Below are positions 56,631 through 64,000 of a stretch of 64,000 bases of DNA, in pieces. The stretch lies in NCBI RefSeq assembly GCF_009832865.1, contig NZ_CP047130.1, forward strand, positions 3,224,001-3,288,000. The letters are read 5' to 3'. Below the pieces are notes generated by a model. The model was not told where the DNA came from. It ran no database searches and saw only the letters and a list, made by a program, of their open reading frames with translations. The DNA comes from Colwellia sp. 20A7 (GTDB taxonomy: Bacteria > Pseudomonadota > Gammaproteobacteria > Enterobacterales > Alteromonadaceae). The translations under genes and the position numbers were made by a program. How positions within the stretch are numbered: position 1 is the first letter of the stretch; each line of letters opens with the position of its first letter.

Positions 56631-56854
56631 TTGTCACACTACATAAACAAACCTATAATAAACTTGTTTTCTGATATAGCGCTTTCGCAATGATAATTTA
56701 CTCTTCCCCTGTAAAATTATCATTTACTAGAAAACGATGAATTGATATTTTTTTGTTTTATCTTTTCTCGACATGTTTAATGTAATTTCATATAGACTTC
56801 CTTCTATCAACTTGATATTTAAGTTGGCCCGCAATAATTTGTGGGCTTTTTTTT
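56631..56854 (+). ncRNA. Candidate small RNA unit between ybgC and lolE
   Basis: On the plus strand TTGTCA (56631-56636) and TATAAT (56654-56659) are separated by 17 bases, a near-perfect sigma-70 promoter. Transcription from about 56666 would give an RNA of about 190 bases ending at a strong terminator (GCCCGCAA / TTGTGGGC stem, 56827-56846, then eight T). Inside, a long stem (ATGATAATTTA / TAAAATTATCAT) displays the loop CTCTTCCCCTG, and a second C/U-rich stretch (ACTTCCTTCTAT) follows. Both flanking genes are on the minus strand, and no convincing protein is encoded. The 563-base gap has no other gene. Confidence 0.6.
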
Positions 56855-56943
56855 GCCTAAAATTTAAAGAATTAAACATAAACTGAGTTTAATGAGAACA
56901 GTATCAAAGCAATGCTATTGAACTAGAGTACTAGTAGAACAAC

Positions 56944-58305
56944 TTATAGTTGACCTAATACTTGTGCTGGTTCAATTTTTGTTGCTCGCCAAGCTGGATA
57001 TATAGTGGCGACTAAAGACATTAGTAATGCGGTAACAATAGTAATATATACATCAGACATATTTAATTGGCTAGGAATATGATCAATAAAATATACATCT
57101 GCAGATAACACTTTTAGTGTAAATATGTTTTCAATAAAAACTACAATATCAGAAAGGTTAAGCGCTAATAACACGCCAAGAAATCCACCAATAGCCGTGC
57201 CTAGTAAGCCATTCACTAAACCTTGATATATAAAGGTCAACATAATTAACTTATGACTAGCCCCCATTGTTTTTAGGATAGCAATATCACCTTTCTTATC
57301 ATTAACCGCCATAATTAATGTCGATACAATATTAAAACTTGCAACAGCAATAACCAGGACTAACACTATAAACATAACCATACGTACCATTTGTATATCG
57401 TTAAACAAATGCCCTTGCGTACGTGTCCAGTCCATAATATAAACATAATGATTGAAATTAGCCGCAATAGAGCGAGCTACACTCGGCGCAGAAAAAACAT
57501 TCTCTATTTTAATTCTAATCCCTTGTGCTTCATTGTTTTGATAACCTTTAATTTCAGCTGCTTGTGTTAATGATATATAGGCAAGTGTTTCATCAACAGT
57601 ACCGCCAAACTTAAATATACCAACAATTTCAACCTGTCTTTTCACTGGTGCAGAAAATAAGTTTTGATTATTCAGGTCATTTATTTCAGACTTATGGCTA
57701 CTTGGTGGTAATAATATCTGTACTTTATCACCTAGCTTTACTGCTAATTTTTTAGCAACTCCCGCGCCAATAACTATTCCATTCCCTACCTGCTCTGTTG
57801 CTATTGTGTCATTAATTTTTTTACTAACACTTGAGCCCGATAAAGCATGCCAACTACCTTCGACCATATAACTTTCAATATCTGATACAAGCGTTTCTAG
57901 CTGAACATCAACCCCCCTGATCTCTAATGCTTTTAATTGACTTTTATGTTGCATCATACCTGTTAGGTTTATCACTGGTGCGGCTGCAATAACTTCAGGA
58001 TTACTCGCTATGCGCTTAACATTCAAAGGCCAATTTGATATAGGCTCATCAACCGATATTAGTTCCGCATGAGGCACTATTGATAACAGTTTATTTGCTA
58101 ACTCTCGTTCAAAACCATTCATAGCACTTAATGCGACAATTAACACCATGGTACCCAAGGCAATGCCAAGAGTAGAAGAAGCTGATATAAAAGTAGAAAA
58201 GCCATGACCATGGCGACTACGAACATAACGAAAAGCTAAAAAAACACTTAACGGTTTGAATATTGAAGTGTTAATTTTTTTATTAGAACCAGTAAAATTC
58301 GACAT
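56944..58305 (-). CDS. lolE: Lipoprotein-releasing ABC transporter permease LolE
   Basis: LolE forms with LolC and LolD the complex that hands outer membrane lipoproteins to LolA. The 453-residue protein has an N-terminal membrane segment (GFSTFISASSTLGIALGTMVLIVALSAMNGFE), a periplasmic domain and three C-terminal segments (FxSAP/FtsX family). The end PAWRATKIEPAQVLGQL is typical. It lies 13 bases after lolD. LolC and LolE are close paralogues, so the assignment rests on gene order. Confidence 0.92.
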   Translation of the reverse strand: MSNFTGSNKKINTSIFKPLSVFLAFRYVRSRHGHGFSTFISASSTLGIALGTMVLIVALSAMNGFERELANKLLSIVPHAELISVDEPISNWPLNVKRIASNPEVIAAAPVINLTGMMQHKSQLKALEIRGVDVQLETLVSDIESYMVEGSWHALSGSSVSKKINDTIATEQVGNGIVIGAGVAKKLAVKLGDKVQILLPPSSHKSEINDLNNQNLFSAPVKRQVEIVGIFKFGGTVDETLAYISLTQAAEIKGYQNNEAQGIRIKIENVFSAPSVARSIAANFNHYVYIMDWTRTQGHLFNDIQMVRMVMFIVLVLVIAVASFNIVSTLIMAVNDKKGDIAILKTMGASHKLIMLTFIYQGLVNGLLGTAIGGFLGVLLALNLSDIVVFIENIFTLKVLSADVYFIDHIPSQLNMSDVYITIVTALLMSLVATIYPAWRATKIEPAQVLGQL

Positions 58306-58318
58306 AGTTTATGCTCGG

Positions 58319-59020
58319 TTAATTGCTCACATTGTTATGTTCTGCAAAGTTCGATAACTTGCCATGGTCTAATTTTAATTGTCGATCCATCCGCATTGCT
58401 AAAGCAATATCATGCGTAACAACAACAAAACTGGTTTGTACACTTTTATTAAGACTACGAATAAGTTGGTATATTTGCTCTGCTGTATCGCGGTCTAAAT
58501 TACCTGTTGGTTCATCGGCTAAAATTAATGAAGGTTTAGTCACTAATGCTCTAGCAATAGCTGTACGTTGTCTTTCACCACCAGATAATTCACTGGGTCT
58601 GTGATTAAGACGATGAGCTAACCCCACTTGCGATAATACTTCTGAAGCAGCAGCAATCGCTTGTTTAGGCTTATCACCTCTAATCAATAAAGGCATAGCT
58701 ACGTTTTCAAGGGCGGTAAACTCCATCATTAGATGATGAAATTGATAAATAAAGCCTATATGTTGATTACGAAAAGTCGCTCTTTCTTTATCCGATAAAC
58801 TTAAAATATTAACATCATTAATAAAAACTTCACCTGAACTAGGTAAATCTAAAGCGCCTGCAAGGTGTAAAAAAGTACTCTTGCCACAACCCGAGCTACC
58901 CACAATGGCAAGTAGCTCGCCTTTTTCAACTGTTAGCTCTAGTTTATCCAAAATCTTAGTTTCTATATCGCCCTGCTTATATGATTTAGATAATTGACTA
59001 CAATGTAATACTTTACTCAT
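58319..59020 (-). CDS. lolD: Lipoprotein-releasing ABC transporter ATPase LolD
   Basis: LolD powers lipoprotein release. Walker A is AIVGSSGCGKSTFLHLAG, the Q-loop and signature are FIYQFHHLMMEFTALEN and LSGGERQRTAIARAL, and Walker B is LILADEPTGNLD. It has 233 residues and overlaps lolC by eight bases. Confidence 0.97.
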   Translation of the reverse strand: MSKVLHCSQLSKSYKQGDIETKILDKLELTVEKGELLAIVGSSGCGKSTFLHLAGALDLPSSGEVFINDVNILSLSDKERATFRNQHIGFIYQFHHLMMEFTALENVAMPLLIRGDKPKQAIAAASEVLSQVGLAHRLNHRPSELSGGERQRTAIARALVTKPSLILADEPTGNLDRDTAEQIYQLIRSLNKSVQTSFVVVTHDIALAMRMDRQLKLDHGKLSNFAEHNNVSN

Positions 59021-60275
59021 TACGTAAAACCTCTGCTGGTTGGGTTTTTGATGCTTGGAAAGCTGGATATAACGTAGCGATGAAGCTCATCCCTAAAGCT
59101 GATAGAACAATAACAACAACATTTACTAGCTCAAGCTGAACAGGTAAAGCTTGCATAGCATAGCCACTACCTAATATGTTCAACCCTAACGTTGACAATA
59201 TTTCATTTAAATTTAACGCAATTAATACACCTAAAATACTACCGATCATCGCTCCCCATAAACCATTTACCATGCCTTGAGTAATAAATATTTTAACTAT
59301 CCCAGCTCTAGACAAACCTAATGTTTGCAATATACCTATTTCACCTTGTTTTTCAACAACTACCATAACTAGTGCTGAGACAATATTAAAAGCAGCAACA
59401 GCAACAATTAAACTAAGCATTAGCCACATCATCTTTTTCTCCATATTAACAGCAGAGAAAAGTGCTCCTTGAGTTTCACTCCATGTGGTATAAGTTAATT
59501 TATTCAATGAGGTTGTCTGCAGGTTAGTCGCTGTTAATGTATTTACAACTTGTTGCGCATTAAAAGCATCATCTAAATAGAGTCGTAATTGATCAATGCC
59601 ATCACCAGTTCTACGCAATAATTTGGCACCTGATTCGCTATGAATATAAACCATTGAGCCATCAACTTGAGAGCCAACATCGAAAATTCCACGAATAATA
59701 AATTTACGCTGTACAGGAATTCTCCCCATCGGAGTAAAAATAGTTTTATTGGGTAAAACAAGACGAACCGTATCATTTATTGTTACTTTTAATTTTCTTG
59801 CCAGGGATTGGCCAATAACAATGCTATAGGGATGTTCGGATAAGCTATTTAAAGAGCCACTTATCATATGAGTACTTATAATGTTTTTTTGCTCAAATTC
59901 AGGGATAATCCCTTGCAATAAAACACCTTGTAAGTTTTTTGACGATTGAATAAGTGCTTCGCTACTTAAAAAAGGAGTTACCTGTTCAACATGCTTTTGT
60001 TGCAACAACTCTTCTCTTAAGGCAGGCCATGACTTAAAGTCTTCACTTTTTGAATCATTTAAGGATTGAGCAACAATAACATGCGGCACAATACCTAGAA
60101 TACGCTTCTTTAACTCCCCTTCAAAACCATTCATCACAGACACTACGGTAATGAGCGAGGCTACACCAAGCAAAATGCCAACGGTTGAAAAAAAAGTAAT
60201 GAATGAGATAAAGCCAGTGCGCTTTTTACTACGGCTATAACGTAGTCCAATAAATAGGCTAACAGGTTGAAACAT
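59013..60275 (-). CDS. lolC: Lipoprotein-releasing ABC transporter permease LolC
   Basis: LolC is the first gene of lolCDE. It begins LFIGLRYSRSKKRTGFISFITFFSTVGILLGVASLITVVSVMNGFEGEL, has a large periplasmic domain and three C-terminal membrane segments, and ends PAFQASKTQPAEVLRNE. LolC is the subunit that contacts LolA. It has 420 residues. Confidence 0.94.
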   Translation of the reverse strand: MFQPVSLFIGLRYSRSKKRTGFISFITFFSTVGILLGVASLITVVSVMNGFEGELKKRILGIVPHVIVAQSLNDSKSEDFKSWPALREELLQQKHVEQVTPFLSSEALIQSSKNLQGVLLQGIIPEFEQKNIISTHMISGSLNSLSEHPYSIVIGQSLARKLKVTINDTVRLVLPNKTIFTPMGRIPVQRKFIIRGIFDVGSQVDGSMVYIHSESGAKLLRRTGDGIDQLRLYLDDAFNAQQVVNTLTATNLQTTSLNKLTYTTWSETQGALFSAVNMEKKMMWLMLSLIVAVAAFNIVSALVMVVVEKQGEIGILQTLGLSRAGIVKIFITQGMVNGLWGAMIGSILGVLIALNLNEILSTLGLNILGSGYAMQALPVQLELVNVVVIVLSALGMSFIATLYPAFQASKTQPAEVLRNE

Positions 60276-60456
60276 TTAATTATTGTTACTGGAATTAGAA
60301 AATAAAAAAGATAATTAAGCATAACACAGCCTGCAATTATTTAACGCTTTACTTGTTAGAAAGTATGTCTAAATTTTTGTATATCTGCTATAACCTTATA
60401 ATTAAATAAGATTTTTAAACGCTTGAACTAAGTAGTATAAAATTCATGTAATCAAA

Positions 60457-61071
60457 GTGACGATAATGAATAAAGAAATAACAGAACAAAAGCTAGTAAA
60501 ATATAATGAATTTTTTTCAATTGAACATGACTTTTCAATTAATATATTAGCGCTTGATAAAAACAAAAACCCTACTTATGACGAGTTTATTAACAACATG
60601 CCAACGCCATTTAAAATGGCCAGTGACATGTCAAGTTTAGATCAAGCCGCATTACGCCCATTGCAAGCTCTATCTGGCGTTGCGAGTAAACTGGTTGAAT
60701 TTTTAAATCATCAATCAAGTAAAATTGACTTACTGATTGGCTACATATTAAAACAAGAAGATGATGAAGAACATAGATACCAAGGTATAAAATTTGGTGG
60801 TGGTGGCTTATTGTTTACTAGCAAAAAAGCTTTTGAACCATCACAACTTCTTGAATTAAAGATTTTTTTACAAAGCGAAAATTATGCCGTGTATTGTTAT
60901 GGTGAAGTTATCGAAATAGAAGAAATTGATAGTAACTATTTACACAAGGTTATTTTTCATTTTATACGTGAAGACGACAGAGAAATATTAGTGCGTACAA
61001 GTTTACATGAACAATCTAAACAGCTTCAAGCACTTGCTCAGCAAAGAAACCAAGAAGATAAAAATAATTAA
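60457..61071 (+). CDS. PilZ domain-containing protein
   Basis: A 204-residue soluble protein whose C-terminal part resembles PilZ-type c-di-GMP-binding domains (YQGIKFGGGGLLFTSKKAFEPSQLLELKIFL, EIDSNYLHKVIFHFIREDDREILVRTSL). The classical RxxxR and DxSxxG motifs are not intact, so ligand binding is uncertain. The start may be GTG 60457 or ATG 60466. It diverges from lolC. Confidence 0.75.
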   Translation: MTIMNKEITEQKLVKYNEFFSIEHDFSINILALDKNKNPTYDEFINNMPTPFKMASDMSSLDQAALRPLQALSGVASKLVEFLNHQSSKIDLLIGYILKQEDDEEHRYQGIKFGGGGLLFTSKKAFEPSQLLELKIFLQSENYAVYCYGEVIEIEEIDSNYLHKVIFHFIREDDREILVRTSLHEQSKQLQALAQQRNQEDKNN

Positions 61072-61143
61072 GCACCATAATATCCTTATTATGAAGTGCT
61101 TTTAATTAATATAAATAACATAAAAAAACAGTATAAAACTTAG

Positions 61144-61341
61144 CTAATTCTTATCTTTATTCTCTTCAACAATAGTTATCGTTTTTTGAATTAGCTTCAC
61201 TCGTCCTGAGTCAACTAATGCTTTTCGTAAAACATATTCAATTTGTGCATTAACACTGCGAAGTTCATCGTCAGACCAACGCTGTATTGCTGCTAATACA
61301 TCAGGGTTTATTCTTAATGGAAAGCTTTTTTTAGCCGCCAT
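61144..61341 (-). CDS. Arc-like ribbon-helix-helix protein
   Basis: A 65-residue protein starting MAAKKSFPLRINPDVLAAIQRWSDDELRSVNAQIEYVLRKAL, the short strand-helix-helix pattern of Arc-type DNA-binding proteins. It has AGGAGTTATT before the start. It follows the SPFH gene by 29 bases on the same strand and is probably cotranscribed with it. Confidence 0.85.
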   Translation of the reverse strand: MAAKKSFPLRINPDVLAAIQRWSDDELRSVNAQIEYVLRKALVDSGRVKLIQKTITIVEENKDKN

Positions 61342-61370
61342 AATAACTCCTATAGTAATTTTTATTGTGG

Positions 61371-62162
61371 CTAATAAAGACTGCCAGTATTCACAACAGG
61401 CTGTGTGCTTTTATCACTGCATAGCACTACCAATAAGTTACTTACCATGGCAGCTTTTCGTTCATCATCAAGCTCAACAATTGATTTTTCAGAAAGTTGC
61501 GTTAGTGCCATTTCAACCATACCGACAGCGCCATCAACAATTAATCTTCTCGCAGCAATAATGGCAGATGCTTGTTGGCGTTGTAACATTGCATTAGCAA
61601 TTTCTGGCGCGTAAGCTAAATGACTAATACGTGCTTCATGTACTCTTACACCGGCTTTTTCTAACCTTTCTTGTATCTCGATCTTTAATGCTTCTGAGAC
61701 CTCTTTAGGATGACTTCTTAAAGCAATTTCATCGCCATCATGTTGATCATACGGATAACTAGTCGCCATATTACGCAAGGCTGATTCACTTTGAATATTG
61801 ACAAAACTAATATAATCGTCAACTTCAAACATCGCTTCTGCAGTATCATCGACCGACCAAACAACTACAGTTGCTATTTCAATAGGATTACCGTGATTAT
61901 CATTCACTTTCATTTGGTTTGATTCAAAATTTCGTACTCTAAGTGAAATATTTTTACGTTTAAAAAAAGGAATACTCCAACGTAAACCATTAGACTTTGC
62001 TGTACCAACATAACTACCGAAAAAGGTCATCACTTTTCCCTGATTCGGCTGTACCATAAAAAAACCAGGTAATATAAAAATTATAAACGCGATGCCAATG
62101 AAGAATAAAATCCCTACATTATAATTAACAACTTGATTAATAACCATCGCGATAATTAGCAA
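61371..62162 (-). CDS. SPFH/band 7 domain membrane protein, possibly N-terminally frameshifted
   Basis: A membrane protein with two or so N-terminal hydrophobic segments ([23 protein letters not shown]) and an SPFH domain (about 35-200, [54 protein letters not shown]). Such proteins scaffold membrane microdomains. The frame starts at TTG 62162 or ATG 62147 without a good ribosome site. A better site (AAGGG then ATG at 62215) opens [17 protein letters not shown] in another frame, which stops at 62156-62158. This suggests a single-base frameshift near 62165. Confidence 0.82.
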   Translation of the reverse strand: MLIIAMVINQVVNYNVGILFFIGIAFIIFILPGFFMVQPNQGKVMTFFGSYVGTAKSNGLRWSIPFFKRKNISLRVRNFESNQMKVNDNHGNPIEIATVVVWSVDDTAEAMFEVDDYISFVNIQSESALRNMATSYPYDQHDGDEIALRSHPKEVSEALKIEIQERLEKAGVRVHEARISHLAYAPEIANAMLQRQQASAIIAARRLIVDGAVGMVEMALTQLSEKSIVELDDERKAAMVSNLLVVLCSDKSTQPVVNTGSLY

Positions 62163-62296
62163 TAGGCAAGAAAAATACCATAGCCATTGATCGAAAAACC
62201 TTTTTTCTCTTTCATGCTCAACCCTTAAAACAAATAATTATGATATCAAAACGATATCACTAGAATATATATTAATATCTGAAGTTGTCAACTAAA

Positions 62297-62398
62297 TAAT
62301 ACCAGTTTCATCAATTAGGTGAATAATTTTATACGTAGAAAAAATTGCCAATACAAGGCATTTATTTCAATAACTAGTTGTTCTAATTATTAAATAAA
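62297..62398 (+). repeat. Foldback repeat element, copy C (truncated)
   Basis: This 102-bp piece matches the left arm and centre of copies A and B, from TAATACCAGTTTCATCAATT to CTAATTATTAAATAAA. The right arm is absent, and the greA terminator begins at once. Confidence 0.8.
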
Positions 62399-62404
62399 AA
62401 GCAT

Positions 62405-62439
62405 AAAAAAACCCAACATTAATAATAATGTTGGGTTTT
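62405..62439 (-). terminator. Terminator of greA
   Basis: An AAAACCCAACATT / AATGTTGGGTTTT stem with a six-base loop is followed by a T run on the minus strand, about 70 bases after the greA stop. Confidence 0.92.
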
Positions 62440-62510
62440 AAATGAATCTATTTAATGTGACTTTAATTAGTACTTACGCCCAAATTAAGTCAACCGATTT
62501 AGATTATTAG

Positions 62511-62987
62511 CTAAATATGCTCTACAGCCATAATTTCGTATTCTATTACGCCACCTGGCGTGCTAATTTCAATTTCACTATCAACCACTTTCCCAATCAA
62601 ACCGCGAGCAATAGGTGAGTTTACTGAAATTTGTCCTAGCTTAATATCTGCTTCATCATTACCAACAATCTGATACTTAACTGTTTCTTCTGTATCAATA
62701 TTTAGTAAGGTAACCGTCACACCAAATATAACTTTGCCATGATTAGGTATTTTAGTTACATCAATAACTTGAGCATTACATAAACGACCTTCAATATCTT
62801 GAATTCGTCCTTCGCAGAAACCTTGCTCTTCTTTTGCCGCATGGTATTCAGCATTTTCTTTTAAATCACCATGTTCTCGTGCATCAGCAATGTCTTTCAC
62901 AATGCGAGGACGTTTTTCTGTTTTCAAAAATTTTAGTTCTTCTTTTAACTGTTCGGCACCAAGAAGTGTCATTGGATATTTTGTCAT
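62511..62987 (-). CDS. greA: Transcription elongation factor GreA
   Basis: GreA rescues backtracked RNA polymerase by stimulating RNA cleavage. ATG 62987 ([18 protein letters not shown]) has AAGAAGAG upstream and gives 158 residues, the E. coli length. An earlier start at 63026 would add 13 unrelated residues. The coiled-coil tip carries the catalytic acidic pair in [20 protein letters not shown]. It lies downstream of carB, as often seen in gammaproteobacteria. Confidence 0.97.
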   Translation of the reverse strand: MTKYPMTLLGAEQLKEELKFLKTEKRPRIVKDIADAREHGDLKENAEYHAAKEEQGFCEGRIQDIEGRLCNAQVIDVTKIPNHGKVIFGVTVTLLNIDTEETVKYQIVGNDEADIKLGQISVNSPIARGLIGKVVDSEIEISTPGGVIEYEIMAVEHI

Positions 62988-63010
62988 TTTACTCTTCTTT
63001 TTATAACAAG

Positions 63011-63052
63011 AAAGGTGGTTATCCATTCTATGAATAGACAGTAACCACCTTT
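63011..63052 (-). terminator. Terminator of carB
   Basis: An AAAGGTGGTTA / TAACCACCTTT stem with a 20-base loop lies about 30 bases after the carB stop, before greA. Confidence 0.8.
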
Positions 63053-63080
63053 ATTAAAATAATGTTTTGTAAATTAAATA

Positions 63081-64000
63081 CTATTTACAACGCTTATGTA
63101 ACTCTTGAATAGACGTAACAGTATTTCTGTCATCTGCAGCATGTGCTTGACAGGCTGCAAATGCAGCATTTAATGTTGTCGTATAAGCAACTTTGTAGCG
63201 AAGTGCGCCACCACGTAATACTTTAGAATCTTCAATAGCTTTACGCCCTTCAGTAGTATTAATAATGTAACTATACTCACTGTTTTTAATTCTATCAAGA
63301 ATATGTGGACGACCTTCATGTACTTTATTAACTAAACGTACTGGAACATTCGCTTCACCTAAGATAATTGCGGTTCCGTGTGTTGCATCAAGTTCATAAC
63401 CTAAAGCAACCATTTGTTTAGCGAGTTCAACTACACGCACTTTATCAGAGTTACGAACTGAAATTAATGCTCTACCCGACTTAGGTACAGATACACCAGC
63501 ACCTAAATTAGCTTTAGCATAGGCTTCTTCAAAAGTGTCACCGACGCCCATAACTTCACCTGTTGAGCGCATTTCTGGGCCAACTAAAGGATCACTACCA
63601 TGGAACTTGTTGAAAGGAATAACCACTTCTTTTACCGAATAAAACGGTGGAATAACTTCTTCAGTAATACCTTGCTCGGTAAGTGACTTTCCAGCCATAA
63701 CTCGGGCACCAACTTTCGCTAATGGTACAGATGTCGCTTTTGATACAAACGGTACAGTACGTGCTGCACGAGGGTTTACTTCAATTAAATAAACCTTATC
63801 ACCTTTAACAGCCATTTGTGTATTCATTAAACCGATAACACCTAACTCAAACGCTAGGTCTGTTACTTGCTTACGCATTACATCTTGAATCTCTTGGCTT
63901 AAACTATAAGCAGGTAATGAACAAGCACTGTCACCAGAGTGAACACCGGCTTGTTCAATGTGTTGCATAATGCCGCCAATAACCACTTTTTCGCCATCAC
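63081..64000 (-). CDS. carB: Carbamoyl-phosphate synthase large subunit, C-terminal part
   Basis: CarB makes carbamoyl phosphate for arginine and pyrimidines. The frame runs off the window edge at 64000, so only about 305 residues of roughly 1070 are seen. The piece covers the end of the second ATP-grasp half ([32 protein letters not shown]) and the C-terminal allosteric MGS-like domain (residues from about 185, [13 protein letters not shown]). The ATG at 63986 is internal. Only greA follows. Confidence 0.97.
   Translation of the reverse strand, partial: DGEKVVIGGIMQHIEQAGVHSGDSACSLPAYSLSQEIQDVMRKQVTDLAFELGVIGLMNTQMAVKGDKVYLIEVNPRAARTVPFVSKATSVPLAKVGARVMAGKSLTEQGITEEVIPPFYSVKEVVIPFNKFHGSDPLVGPEMRSTGEVMGVGDTFEEAYAKANLGAGVSVPKSGRALISVRNSDKVRVVELAKQMVALGYELDATHGTAIILGEANVPVRLVNKVHEGRPHILDRIKNSEYSYIINTTEGRKAIEDSKVLRGGALRYKVAYTTTLNAAFAACQAHAADDRNTVTSIQELHKRCK

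Overview
The window is a stretch of chromosome from a low-GC marine gammaproteobacterium. Protein style, AT-rich spacers and gene order all point to a Colwellia-like member of the Alteromonadales. This assignment is inferred from the sequence alone. Almost all of it is core genome in operons that match Escherichia coli order: hisDCBHAFI, recR-htpG-adk, dnaK-dnaJ with grpE nearby, uvrY-uvrC-pgsA followed by tRNA-Gly/Cys/Leu, and ybgC-tolQRAB-pal-cpoB followed by tRNA-Lys genes and nadA.

Layout. 1-6.2 kb: histidine operon, entering inside hisD. 6.3-9.7 kb: a Kdo/capsule-linker group (kdsB, a kpsF-type isomerase, a kpsS-type transferase). 10.3-17.2 kb: elaA, a MAPEG protein, adk, htpG, recR, an ATP-NAD kinase-family protein and epmC. 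17.3-23.1 kb: a six-gene Mrp cation/proton antiporter operon with fused A and B subunits. 23.6-28.7 kb: an Lrp-type regulator and a PhoPQ-like two-component cluster with three envelope proteins. 28.8-36.7 kb: dnaJ, dnaK, grpE, nadK, recN, bamE. 36.8-41.1 kb: fabA, a small DNA-binding-like protein, uvrY, uvrC, pgsA. 41.2-42.1 kb: six tRNA genes. 42.3-47.4 kb: the most accessory-looking part, with a cytochrome c'/b561 pair, a REP-type transposase, a divergent Fic protein, a decayed second transposase and an orphan gene fragment. 47.5-50.9 kb: tRNA-Ser, nadA, and a tRNA-Lys cluster with a tandem array of tRNA-derived repeats. 50.9-56.4 kb: Tol-Pal. 56.4-60.3 kb: a candidate small RNA and lolCDE. 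60.4-64 kb: PilZ protein, Arc-like protein, SPFH protein, greA, and the C-terminal part of carB.

Most interesting signals. (1) Seven tandem 96-99 bp units follow the tRNA-Lys operon. Each carries the 3' end of tRNA-Lys but not its 5' half, an arrangement reminiscent of the E. coli tyrT/rtT repeats. (2) A 17-bp direct-repeat operator, RTTCAG-CTTRY-RTTCAK, occurs in the same orientation and at a similar distance before three genes beside a PhoPQ-like system, which suggests a small envelope regulon. (3) An unannotated transcription unit between ybgC and lolE has a near-consensus promoter, C/U-rich loops and a strong terminator, and looks like a small RNA. (4) A foldback element of about 165 bp occurs three times (one copy truncated) and looks like a MITE. 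(5) Heat-shock promoters precede htpG, dnaK and grpE, and a double LexA operator precedes recN.
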